NCBI RefSeq assembly: GCF_024199845.1
Contig: NZ_JANADO010000001.1
Location: forward strand, 5,704,001 to 5,768,000
Length of the DNA: 64,000 nucleotides
Reading direction: 5' to 3'
From: Bradyrhizobium sp. CCGB12
Lineage (GTDB): Bacteria; Pseudomonadota; Alphaproteobacteria; Rhizobiales; Xanthobacteraceae
The notes beneath the pieces were generated by a model. It searched no databases. It was given only the letters and a program-made list of their open reading frames with translations, and had not been told where the DNA came from. Position numbers and translations under genes: made by a program. This document shows, one piece after another, positions 20,205 to 29,757 of this stretch. Every line of letters begins with the position of its first letter. Position 1 is the first letter of the stretch.

Positions 20205-21149
20205 TTAGTACCGGATGCGAGGATCGATCAGCGTATAGGCGAGATCGACAGCAAGGTTTATGAGGACGTACAAGCCTGAGACCAGGATGAGCACGCATTG
20301 AATTAGGGGATAGTCGCGATCCTGGATCCCCTCGACGATCAGGCGACCCATGCCGGGTAAGTTGAACACCGTTTCCGTGATAACGACCCCTCCGACCATG
20401 TGGGCGAAGCTCATTCCGAGCACGGTCAGGATAGGAACGCCAGCATTCTTCAAGGCATGATGAAAGAGCATGGCATAGGTGGAAGCGCCCTTTGCGGCGG
20501 CCGTTCGCATAAAGTCCTCTGATAGAATCTCGAGCATACTGGCCCGCGTGATCCTGGCGAAGAAAGCAATGTGTGGAAGGCTCAATGCCAGCGTGGGCAG
20601 GATCAAGCGCCAGAACCAAGGCGCGAAGCCGTGAGCAATTGGCGCATAGCCCTGGACGGGAAGCCAGTGCGCCTGGATTGCGAAAAAGTAGACAAGAAAA
20701 TAGCTTGTGACGAACCCAGGTACAGAGTAGGCGAGCGCCGAGAACATTGTCAGTGTGCGGTCGATGAAGCCGCCGGATCGCCAAGCAGCAAGGATGCCCA
20801 CCGAGACACCGGCTGTTACTGAAAGGATCATCGACAGGACTGCCAGCGAAATGGTCGGCTCCAGTCGCTGCGATATGAGCTCGAGAACCGGTCGGTCGGC
20901 AAAGATCGATGTGCCAAAATCGCCCGTGAGCATAGCCCACACCCAATGCAGAAACTGAATCGGCAGCGGGGCGTTCAATCCCAAGCGCTCACGAATGGCT
21001 TCGACCATTTGAAGCGAGGCATTCGGGCCCGCGATGACCCCAGCGGGGTCTCCTGGCGCAAGCCGAAGCAGCAGGAATACAATAATCCCGACCATCACCA
21101 TCACTGCGATGGCCGATAATACTCTGCGACTGATATAGCTGGCCAACAT
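20205..21149 (-). CDS. Peptide-type ABC transporter permease, DppB/OppB-like
   Basis: About 314 aa with six predicted membrane helices, starting MLASYISRRVLSAIAVMVMV. Family blocks are RLAPGDPAGVIAG near 35, YFLVYFFAIQAHWLPVQGY, the EAA loop with FMRTAAAKGASTYAMLFHHA, and the terminal LINLAVDLAYTLIDPRIRY. GAGGCG before the ATG at 21149 supports this start over one 17 codons upstream. It is the first intact gene of the operon. Directly before it lies a 51-codon stub of a family-5 binding protein, the usual first gene of such operons. Confidence 0.92.
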   Translation of the reverse strand: MLASYISRRVLSAIAVMVMVGIIVFLLLRLAPGDPAGVIAGPNASLQMVEAIRERLGLNAPLPIQFLHWVWAMLTGDFGTSIFADRPVLELISQRLEPTISLAVLSMILSVTAGVSVGILAAWRSGGFIDRTLTMFSALAYSVPGFVTSYFLVYFFAIQAHWLPVQGYAPIAHGFAPWFWRLILPTLALSLPHIAFFARITRASMLEILSEDFMRTAAAKGASTYAMLFHHALKNAGVPILTVLGMSFAHMVGGVVITETVFNLPGMGRLIVEGIQDRDYPLIQCVLILVSGLYVLINLAVDLAYTLIDPRIRY

Positions 21150-21159
21150 GTGCGCCGCC

Positions 21160-21315
21160 TCAGATCTTCTGGATTTTCCGCATCTTAGAATACGCCTCAA
21201 CGGCCCCCTGGCGATAGGCGAAAAGGCACGTCGAGAAGTTCAAGGGCAAGCCAGATCGCCGCCCCCAAACTGACGGTTCCAGTGAACTCCAATCGCACTT
21301 TCTGAACATTGTCAT
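21160..21315 (-). pseudogene. Internally deleted family-5 binding protein gene (51-codon stub) at the head of the transporter operon
   Basis: The leader CCAAGGGGACTGAGCT before the ATG matches the leader of binding protein 2 (CAAGGGGACAGAAAG). The last codons AYSKMRKIQKI-stop match the C-termini YFKMWNIQKT and YIKMWNMQKV of the two intact receptors. About 1.4 kb between the beginning and end of the gene is missing, leaving an open frame of 51 codons that ends 10 bases before the first permease gene. No binding function is possible. Short, below usual gene-calling length, but its identity follows from both conserved ends and position. Confidence 0.65.
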
Positions 21316-21409
21316 AGCTCAGTCCCCTTGGTACCGATTCCCGTTGCAACGGAGCTCGAGTTTTCATCCTTATCTTCAGCTTTAACCGAGCTTGCTGCTG
21401 GTTTTGCCC

Positions 21410-21470
21410 GAACTCGAACACCATCGCTGAGGAATACTGCGCAAAAGCCGCCAACGCGCTGGAATCACGC
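21410..21470 (-). promoter_or_regulatory. Upstream block shared by family-5 binding protein genes (operon head)
   Basis: Plus-strand GAACTCG, then CGCTGAGGAATACTGCGCAAAAG, then CCAACGCGCTGGAATCACGCG align with 7701-7765. It lies about 100-155 bases before the stub's start codon, so it probably drives the four transporter genes. The best-kept core is AATACTGC(GC)A. Confidence 0.45.
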
Positions 21471-21879
21471 GATCCGCGCGGGTGAACGGTCGACGATCGT
21501 ATACAACCAAGCAAGCAAACCGGATGCTACCGTATCGCTCCCTCCGACGACCGCGATCATCACCATCGGATCAGACGGTTAGGAGATACTTTGAGACGCG
21601 AAAGCCGAACGCCGCCGAAATCGTGCAGCAGCTTCTAACGTAGAGATCGGGCCTCAACGACTCGGAAGCAAGGAGAACGTGTACCTGGCAACAAACCTCC
21701 ATCATGGGAGATTTAAGAACAAGCGTGGTGCCAAGCGCGACGGACGCGTGTCGTCGTGCCCCCAGGTCCCTTATTGTGCATTTGCTCGCCGCGAACGTGC
21801 AAGGTGGACAAGCGAACCATGCTGCTGGGCGGTACCGGTTGCCCCCGCATCCCTGCAAATGAGCCGCGGGATTGCGCGA
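21471..21879. other. Region between transporter promoter and fadJ remnant 2
   Basis: No gene is recognised. At 21771-21797 is TTATTGTGCATTTGCTCGCC, a third copy of the block found upstream of both hydrolase genes, here with no hydrolase sequence behind it. Confidence 0.3.
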
Positions 21880-23524
21880 GTTTCTTCAGGAGGAACGCCC
21901 GCTTGAAAACCCTTTCCGCCCTTCAGCCCGAAGCGTCCCGCCTCGCACAGCGCGTCTCCTATTACAGCGTCTTGCCGACCGACTTGCGAATGCGCCAGTC
22001 GAGATCGTTGCCGGAGAGGTCGTGCACAACAAAGGGGCCCATTGGAACTCGAAGTCGTTATAGGCCTTGTCAACCTGTTGAGGCAGCGCGCCTTCCAGGA
22101 ACAGATTTTCGAGCTGCGCGAGTTGAGCGACATGCATGCGATCGCCGACAAACCCTTAACAGGCGCGGACGAGGACCGGCACCTTGCCGATCTGCTTGCC
22201 AATGGAAAGTGCGGTAGCGAGCACGTTTGGCGCAGTCTTCGCGCGGCGCACGATTTTCAGCAGCCGCATGACGTTGGCTGGGGAAAAGAAATGCATGTCA
22301 ACGAAGTCGATTCGGCGACTGGTTACAGCCGAAATCTCGTTGACGTCCAGGAAGGACGTATCGGTGGCTAGAATGGCGCCAGGTTTCGCAATTTTGTCAA
22401 TGACGCTAACACCCGCTTTTTCAGCGCGATGTCCTCGAAAACCGCCTCAATGATTATGTCGGCGGTCGGAACGTCCTCATAATGCGTCGTGCCGCTGAGA
22501 AGGGCCATGCGCTGATCACGGGCTGCCGCAGCAATTGAACCACGTCCGACCGAGACGTCGTAGTTGCTACGGATGACAGCAAGGCCTCGATCCAGCGCTC
22601 GACTTCGAGAATGGTAACGGGAATGCCTGCGTTCGCGAAGGACATGGCGACGCCGCCGCCCATTATGCCGCCGCCGATCACGGCGACCTTGCTGATGTCG
22701 CGGAGCTTCTGGACTCTCCCCGCGCCCACGCCCTTAGCAGCTCTCCGTTCAGCGAAGAATAGATGACGTTGTGCCTTGGCCTGGGACTCGTTCTCCAGCT
22801 CGACGCAAATCGCGCGCTCTCGCGAGCGCTTCGAGCCCGCGCACTCTCTTGGTCAGCTCCTTCGCGCGGGCCTCGACCGCCGATAGATCGGAACGCGTCG
22901 CCGCCAGCTTTTCGTCACAGTCTCGCACCAGGAGGGCAAGTTACCGCGGCAAACGAGCTCACGCGCATAGCGTTTAGCACCGCCGCGATAAGATCGAGTT
23001 CAAAAATGCGATCGATGCCCCCTAATTCCGCTTCTCAAGCGGCGGTGATTGGCTTGCCCGCGACGGTGATATCGAGTGTGCTGCTTCCGGACCTGTAAGG
23101 CGCGGTAGACGCTGCGTGCCGCCGTCGCCAGGAATAATGCCTATTTTCACCTCGGGCGGAGTCAATCGCGCATCATGAGACGCCACGCTGGCGCGGCAGA
23201 AAAGCGCTAGCTCGAAGCCGCCATCCACGACCCAGCGGTACACCGGCGCTACAATGGACTTCGGGAGTGTCTGTAGCGTCGGTTGACGGTGGCCAGCTCA
23301 GGCCCCTTGTATACAGCTTTCCCATTCCGGCATGTCCGCACCGACGCTGAAGCTGGCACCTCCCCCGGCGAGCACGACCGTACTGATGGCGCGATCATCG
23401 CCGGCACGATCTAGCGCTTCAATGATGCCGCTCAGGAGTGAGCGACTAAGCACATTGACCGGCGGGTTGTTGATCGTGACAATCGCGACGCGTCGTCTGC
23501 CAAATAGCTAACCACATCGTTCAT
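21880..23524 (-). pseudogene. Second decayed FadJ/FadB-like bifunctional beta-oxidation gene
   Basis: Starts near 23524 (MNDVV after GGAAGCGA), with RVAIVTINNPPVNVLS one frame away. Next come VVLAGGGASFSVGADMPE and, at 23022-23243, VDGGFELALFCRASVASHDA and IGIIPGDGGTQRLPRLTGPE. The Rossmann start is KVAVIGGGIMGGGVAMSFANA at 22620-22690. The helical C-terminal region has FLEGALPQQVDKAYNDFEF near 22040-22110 and LCEAGRFGLKGGKGF near 21910-21950. Frame changes separate nearly every block, and the most C-terminal half-domain is missing. It is the same protein type as the left-edge pseudogene but with different lesions, and it carries no IS. Confidence 0.75.
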
Positions 23525-23966
23525 TCGCTTCCCTGTTAGTGCAGCTCGTCTCGACCTCACTTGCATGTGATCGATGCTTACTTTCAGATCGCGCCGCGCT
23601 AATCGCCGATTCTACTTTGGCGAAAAGCGTTTGCCGCCGTATCCTCACGGCCTTGAAGACGAATCCGATCTCCCCCGATCTGGTGCTTCTTGCATCGAGG
23701 TCGATCTCGTTACCGAGACGATCAGGCCCCTCACCGAGCGGATCGAAGCAGGTCGCGATCATAGCGACGGAATAACTCTACTCTCGCAGGGTACGATCCG
23801 CCGCCCGCGTGGTCACCCGAACTCCAGTGGGAGACGCTCATCATCGCATGTAAACGCGGATCGCGGCGCGTCTGAAGTTAGAGCTTTCTACATTGGTCGG
23901 ACTGCTCCGAGCGATGAGCAAGAACACCCTGGAGGATTGCATAGGGCCAAAAACAGAACATGGAGC
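23525..23966. other. Unassigned gap between two pseudogenes
   Basis: No gene is recognised. Short frames on both strands lack motifs. Confidence 0.25.
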
Positions 23967-26111
23967 TCATTTGCCATCTGTCGAGATTTCCTTGGTGGTG
24001 TGGCAATCAACCGCGATAAGCTCTGCACCGTTCGCTGCAAGAATGATAGGGTTTATATCGATCTCGTCGGCAAGATCTCAGCAGAGCGCTCCGAACTTAA
24101 CGATGCAATCGGCCAAACGTCCAGGTCTGCCTTTGCTCCACCGCGCGCGCCGCGCAGAACGCTTGCCGCACGCAGCTGCCCGATTGCTGCATGGATGTCG
24201 GCCTCATCGAAGGGCGGCAGCAATACTCGGATATCCTTCAGAGCCTCGACCCAGATCCCATCCAAGCCAAAGGCGATAACTGGGCCGAATTGAGGATCGA
24301 AAGTGGCCCCGAGCATCATCTCGTGCGGACTTGGCCATCTGCTGTACAAGAACGCGTGCAAGCTCCGCTTCGGGACAGCGCAACCGAACCGAAGCCATGA
24401 TGCTGTCGAAGAGCTCCGCAACCTCGTTGGAAGAGGAGACGTTCAACACGACACCACCGACATCTGTTTTGTGTGCATTCGTAGGTGATACGATCTTCAT
24501 GGCCACGGGCAACCCGAGCTGCTGCGCGACAAACGCTGATTCATCCGCTCTAGTCGCCAGCGCTTCGCGGGCAACAGGGATGCCGTAGAGATCAAGGAGG
24601 CGCTTTCCTTCACATTCCGTTAGGATCTCGTTTTTGGCATCACGCATGACGCGTACCGCCTCTGCATAGGAGGCACTTCGCTTACCCCAACGGCGCAGAG
24701 AGGCGATTGCTCGGCTTGCGCGTGCGCAAGAACTGCGAGTATCCAATCAGCAATGAGAGCGCCTTTAAAACAGCGCCCATCCCCTGCAAGAATGGAATGC
24801 CATCGAAATCGGTCCTTGGCTCGACCATTGCAAATTGCGGTTCATCGATGGATGAAGTGATATGGCCACTAGCCAAGCTCATCACTGGAAAGAGCACCTC
24901 CGACGCCGCCTCTACGGCACCCTTCAGCGCCTGCCCGAACGACGAACGCATATCGATTGGCCCGGGTAGCCGTGCGCCCAGATGATCACGTCATAAGCGC
25001 TGATGGTAGGACTTTTTTGGGATTCATCGATCACATGCGTGTCGTAACTCTGCCCCGCGAGGTCAAGCGGGTTGACACTCCCGAACTCCGGAACGATTCC
25101 TTCCAGCTGCGCCTTCGCTGTAGCGGGAAGGGCGGCAAACTCTATACCGCAACGTTCGGCGAGATCCGATAGCATACCGCTCGCGACACCAGACAAGGAG
25201 GCCAAGGCTAGGCGCCCTCCACGTGAGCGCTTTGTCGAGGATAGCGCCGCCGCTGTCTCGATCAATCATCTATCGTATCGACCCGGATCACGCCGAGCTT
25301 CGTCGGCACCGCATCGATCGCGACGTCCGCCCCACTAGCGAACCGGTATGAGCAAACGCCGCTCGACGAGCCCCCTCTGAGCGACCGACTTTGATCATCA
25401 CGATCGGCTTGCCCTTATCGGCCGCGTGCTAGCAGGCCTTCATAAACTCTCGGGGGCATTTGAACTGCTCGCAGTAGCAAGCGATGACGCGTGTATCCTC
25501 GTTCGCGACGAGGTAATTGATGAAATCTACGACATCGAGACAGGCTTCATTGCCTGTGGTGACCACGCGGGCCATACCGATTCCCCGTGCGAGCAGCGGC
25601 TGGAGCAGACCCATGACAAGCATCCCGCTCTGCAGCACGGCACTGAAACCGCCAGCCTTCATGGTCTGGAATGGCGCGCCCGGCTCGTTGAGCCTGTTCG
25701 CGGGGTTCAGCAATCCGTAACAGTTTGGACCAAGAACCGGAATACCGATCCGCGCGGCCCAATCGGCGAGGTAGGCTTGCTCCGCTATCCTCTCCCCTGA
25801 TCGGCGAAGCCGCTCGATTTGACCTGGATCGCGCCCACGTTGGCGAGAGCGCAATCATCAAGAACCGACGGGATGGCGTGGCCGGCGATACCTATGACGG
25901 CATGCTCGACCGGATGCGGAATCGTCGTCAAGCTCGGGAAACATGGCACGCCTTCAATCTGCTCGTACCGCGGGTTCACTGCTACGAGCTTTCCCGCGTT
26001 GTCCGACTTCGGGAGGGTTTTCAAGAAGTCTGTGACGAAGCCGCCCTTTTGAGGCGTCCCAATGATCGCAACAGATTCCGCCTTGAAAAGCCCGGCGATC
26101 CCACGAACCAC
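23967..26111 (-). pseudogene. ADP-forming acyl-CoA synthetase (acetate-CoA ligase type), frameshifted
   Basis: The full-length order of this roughly 700-residue family is visible. The CoA-binding domain is GLFKAESVAIIGTPQKGGF at 25990-26111. The succinyl-CoA-ligase-like domains follow, with GPNCYGLLNPANRLNE near 25690-25740, GKPIVMIKVGRSEGG near 25370-25410 and GSVNPLDLAGQSYDTHVID near 25010-25080. The ATP-grasp_5 domain begins LTECEGKRLLDLYGIPVARE near 24620 and includes AMKIVSPTNAHKTDVGGV. The terminal DINPIILAANGAELIAVDC leads to a stop at 23967. At least four frame changes break it. The enzyme would have activated carboxylic acids to CoA thioesters, fitting the acyl-CoA theme of the region. 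Confidence 0.8.
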
Positions 26112-26814
26112 CTGCTCTTGCCGTCCCCCTCCTAATCGCCGGAGCCGAGCGCTTGCCGCGGCGCACGACCAAGCTTCATGTCCAATTGTCGCCCTCTCGG
26201 TCGCCGTTCAATACTCGATCTCAGTTTCCGCCACATTTATCCGCGAACAGCACTGTGCTCCCGGCTCAGACGGCTCCAGCGAGCTCAGCGTCAGAGCCAA
26301 AGGTAAAAGCAAGGAGGATGTTGCGCGCTCAGAGGTTGAAACGGATTTAGTGGCACCAGATCTGGTAGATTCCGTTTGACCACGTCCCCCCAACGCGCAA
26401 TTTGCGCGTGGTCGCACGGCTCTTTTCATGATCGCGCATCGGATATTGTGCATGGTTGAGAAAGATCGGATATTCGCGAGCCAGCTTGGATGGCAAGAAC
26501 AATGACGCGGTTCAATTCTCTTCAACCTCAGGCCGCAAAAACAAAGTGAGACACGCCCTTCATTCTTCGTCAATTGAGCCACCCGAAGTGTCAGACGATA
26601 GTGTTCTCGCGTGGAACACGTCCAGATCATTCGGAAGCGATCACCAGAACAGTGACGGCGCCGTACGCTTGGATGTGGGGATCAACACTGAGCCCAACAA
26701 GAATTGAGTCCTAGAAGAAAATCAAATGACTTTGGTGCGGCGTTCCGAAAACCTTTGGGAATTTCGCGATACGCGTAACGTTTACGTTCTAAAGAGCGGA
26801 GCAGAATGTCTCCT
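26112..26814. other. Unassigned stretch
   Basis: About 700 bases with frames at 26208-26630 (minus) and 26456-26707 (plus) that show no recognisable motif and biased, non-protein-like composition. No regulatory element is evident apart from short AT-rich runs near 26440-26480. Confidence 0.25.
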
Positions 26815-27540
26815 ATGGAGCTGTCTTGCACCACCTCGCCGCTATCGGCGTCGAACGTGCCGACTAGCACACTCACCATCACAGGGATCAGTGCTGAGGA
26901 GCGCCGGTGGTGCAAAGGGTCGGTGCAACAACTGCCATGCCCGAATACGAACGTCACCTGTTCGATAATGTCGAGGCTCAGTGGCAAGCTCGGCGCCTGT
27001 ATGACAACTACAGAATACATCTTTCTCGTTAGGCGAAATCTTCCGGCTGATGCGGTTTTCGAAGACTACGGCGTGTTTGCATGGAAGGAATTCAAGCTCC
27101 ATGTCCTGCCGGCCAAGGGCCACACTTATGGCAAGATCAGCCTGATCGTAGAAGTGGACGGCAAGCGGATCGCCTTTACCGGCGATCTGATGACAACCGG
27201 CGGCCGGCAATATCAACTTCACGCCATGGAGTATGACTATGGCGATCTGCTCGGAAGAATTTATATTGCAGTCGATTCTTGCCTTGAAAAAGGAGCAAGT
27301 CGGGATTGCTTATCCCTCGCACGGGGAGCCGATAACCGAGATCCATTCAGATATCGAAACGTTTGGATCGAGGCTCGAGGCACTCGCCAATATGGGCAAG
27401 CTTTTTACGTCGGGTCGCATTAGCCACTTCGATGACAAGCTGAATTTGCGTGAGAGCAGACTGCGGCCTGCGGCCTATTACGGAGCATCTGCTGTGGGCT
27501 GGGCCCTACATCTGCTCAAACTTCTATATTGTTCTGAGTA
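26815..27540 (+). pseudogene. Metallo-beta-lactamase-fold hydrolase, decayed
   Basis: In changing frames one reads the metal-binding motif region HTHHHRDQC (near 26865-26890) and AMPEYERHLFDNVEAQW-ARRLYDNY (near 26935-27015). The block LPAKGHTYGKISLIVEVDGK follows, with RIAFTGDLMTTGGRQYQLHA (27110-27220) and then, after a frame change near 27255, QVGIAYPSHGEPI. The order and the motifs (His cluster, GH, GD, SHG) are those of the MBL superfamily. Stops at about 26861, 26893 and 27031 and two frameshifts make it nonfunctional. The substrate is unknown. Confidence 0.65.
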
Positions 27541-27599
27541 GGACCGGCCAAGAAATGCTGATTGACTACGGTTCTCCTCTGTTGGTCATCTCCCTTGCA

Positions 27600-28180
27600 C
27601 CTCGGATCACGATAGTCGCCAAGCCTTGCGATTTGTTCAGCATCATCTTGATCAGCTTCGCAAAGCGGATCTGGACGGCTTCAAGAGCATCTTGCAGGTC
27701 GACGGCTATGCCGGCTACCGCGGGCTGGCCGATCGTGGCGACGTCCGCCTTGCGTTCTGCTCGTTGCATGTACGCCGCTACTTTTACTCGCTGTCCCGGT
27801 CCGTCGGCCATCGTCAGCGAAGCACTCGAACGTATCGCCGCGGTCTATGCTGTCGAGAAAGACACCGCGGTCGTGATGCTGACGAGCGTCGAACCGTCAG
27901 CAACAGAGAAGCCGTCCGCTAGTCGACGGGTTCGAGCCTTGGGCTGCATGCAAAGCTTGGTTTGATCAGTCAGAAGAGGAAGCTTGCCGAGCCATCCGCT
28001 TCGCACTATCTCACTGGGAAGGGATGACGCGGTTCATCGACGATGGCCGCATCGAGCTCGAACAACAACACCGTCGAGCGATCTATCCGCCCGATCGCGC
28101 TCAAATCCCGCTGCTCGGAAACGCACAGATCGATTCGCTTTGCTAATTGTGGGCAAGTGTCGATCATCGAGCACCGCCGC
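27600..28180 (+). pseudogene. IS66-family transposase (TnpC) fragment
   Basis: Reads GFKSILQVDGYAGYRGLADRG and VRLAFCSLHVRRYFYSL near 27680-27800. It then gives ASEALERIAAVYAVEK, and after frame changes TRFIDDGRIEL and NTVERSIRPIAL near 28025-28105. These are the DDE-domain and C-terminal blocks of IS66 TnpC. The N-terminal half and the accessory tnpA/tnpB genes are absent. It is a separate, distinct fragment from the IS66 elements at 37.8-41.4 kb. Confidence 0.7.
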
Positions 28181-28348
28181 AGGCGCCATTCGCACTCGCG
28201 CGTATCCTCGGCTTCATTCAGTCACCTGACGAACGGGCGATCAGCATCGACGAGATCGTGAGAACAACGTTTCCGATCCCGGCCCGAAAACCGATCCCGC
28301 TCCAGCTTATGACGTTCTTCATCGCGGTCAGCCAGGTTACCCAAAGTA

Positions 28349-28376
28349 CAAAAAAGCCAAATCTCTCCGATTTGGC
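28349..28376 (-). terminator. Rho-independent terminator behind the bicupin gene
   Basis: Perfect 8-bp stem GCCAAATC / GATTTGGC with a 5-base loop. On the minus strand it is followed by TTTTTTGT. It sits about 60 bases past the stop codon of the two-cupin gene. This is the clearest terminator in the window. Confidence 0.8.
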
Positions 28377-28436
28377 CTTCTTGAGAAACTAACATGGCTC
28401 TAGATTGGAAGAGCCGTCATCGAAGCTGAGATCCGA

Positions 28437-29198
28437 TCACTTCTCGGCGCGCGCGGCCCAATCCACCGGATACAGGGCGGTGAACGTCTTCGCCTTATCA
28501 CCTTCGTACTTGAAATGAGTCCCCTTAGGTAGCCGAATTACGTCGCCGAACTTTGCTTCGATGACACGGTTGAACTTTTCGCCGGTGACGATCCGCAAAG
28601 TACCGTCGAGAACGACGGTTGCCTGATCGTAATGTGTCGTCCACTCGATAGAGCAAGCATCGTAAGTATGCATCGACGCGCCCATCGTCTTGCTCATATC
28701 TGGAGTGATGAGGCGGCATCTGGACCCATATCCTCCGCTCTCAGGATACATTTGCTCGTAGACCATATCCTTGCTCTTCAGAAGACGCACATCACCGACC
28801 GCACCATCAGTTTGTGGGTCTTCGGGCCGAGTTCGCCAATCAACCGGATACAGAACGTAGAATATGATTCCCTTCTCTCCTTGGTATTTGACCCGATTGC
28901 CTTTGGGAAGCCAAACCACGTCGCCAAACTTGGCTTCAACTGCACGGCTATACTCCGGGCCCCAAAGAATTCGAACATTCCCACCGAGAACGATGAATAC
29001 CTCGTCGTATTTCATCGTGCTCTCGATCGAGCAACCGTCATAGGTGGTAACACCAGAACAGAGGGAGTTGCTGTTTGCTAAAGTGAGCAATCTGCACGCC
29101 GAGAAATGGCCTCCGGCATGAATATATCCTCGCGAAAATACCATTTCAGAATTCTTAAAAAGCAGCGTTTCATCTGATGCAGTCATCATGTGGTCCAT
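28437..29198 (-). CDS. Two-cupin-domain protein (internal tandem duplication)
   Basis: A 253-aa soluble protein made of two similar cupin halves. Residues about 12-125 contain CSIESTMKYDEVFIVLGGNV and AKFGDVVWLPKGNRVKYQGE. Residues about 138-250 contain CSIEWTTHYDQATVVLDGTL and AKFGDVIRLPKGTHFKYEGD. Each half ends in a matching LYPVDW. The spacing resembles EutQ-like cupins. The canonical metal ligands are poorly kept (a His in the second half, HYD, is replaced by KYD in the first), so metal-dependent catalysis is doubtful for the first half. A strong terminator follows. The next gene upstream on the same strand is another cupin protein 88 bases away, so the two are probably cotranscribed. 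Function is unknown. Confidence 0.8.
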   Translation of the reverse strand: MDHMMTASDETLLFKNSEMVFSRGYIHAGGHFSACRLLTLANSNSLCSGVTTYDGCSIESTMKYDEVFIVLGGNVRILWGPEYSRAVEAKFGDVVWLPKGNRVKYQGEKGIIFYVLYPVDWRTRPEDPQTDGAVGDVRLLKSKDMVYEQMYPESGGYGSRCRLITPDMSKTMGASMHTYDACSIEWTTHYDQATVVLDGTLRIVTGEKFNRVIEAKFGDVIRLPKGTHFKYEGDKAKTFTALYPVDWAARAEK

Positions 29199-29286
29199 AT
29201 CTTTAATTAGCCCTATTCCGGGGCTGTTAGATGTATCGTTGTCGGCCCCGCCGGGTCGAGCATGCGACTCGTCAATTCACATTATT

Positions 29287-29757
29287 TCAAAACTTCCGAA
29301 CGAACGGCTCTTTCTGGCCCGGAATGTTGTAGATGCATTCCGTCGGCCATCCGCCGACATGGCTGTTGGCCATTATATATCGAGCATCCGATGGACCGCT
29401 ATTGCGGTAGTCAACTCCCCGGCCACGAGGAACGAACAGAGTGTCGTACTTCCCGAGTTGAAAATATTGTAGTTGATCCTCGCTGGGGCCGACGCCAAAC
29501 TCGATCTGACCCTCGAGTACAAATATTATGAGCTCCAGATTCTCAGTTATATGGAAGGGACGAGCTTGACCGAATGGCAGGTAATAAGGAAAAAATCTGA
29601 AATTCGTGCCGTTAATGCTCGGGCTAATCAGCGCACCATGCCAGCCATTCTTCTCGATAAACGGTATAGGTGACTCGCGCCAATTCAGCTCTCGCTCAGT
29701 CCACGGGATGAACACCGGCTCATCCTTTGCCTCGATCACTGGTGCGATCTTCCTCAT
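29287..29757 (-). CDS. Single cupin-domain protein
   Basis: 156 aa. The beta-barrel core is FRFFPYYLPFGQARPFHITENLELI, with LEGQIEFGVGPSED and YDTLFVPRGRGVDYRNSGPSDARYI behind it, a typical RmlC-like cupin arrangement. One His (PFHIT) and one Glu (ENLE) could act as metal ligands; the second-motif His is not obvious. GAAGGGGGTAGCTAC precedes the ATG. It is probably the first gene of a two-gene unit with the bicupin gene downstream. Candidate roles include ligand sensing or isomerase/dioxygenase activity; none can be chosen from sequence. Confidence 0.75.
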   Translation of the reverse strand: MRKIAPVIEAKDEPVFIPWTERELNWRESPIPFIEKNGWHGALISPSINGTNFRFFPYYLPFGQARPFHITENLELIIFVLEGQIEFGVGPSEDQLQYFQLGKYDTLFVPRGRGVDYRNSGPSDARYIMANSHVGGWPTECIYNIPGQKEPFVRKF

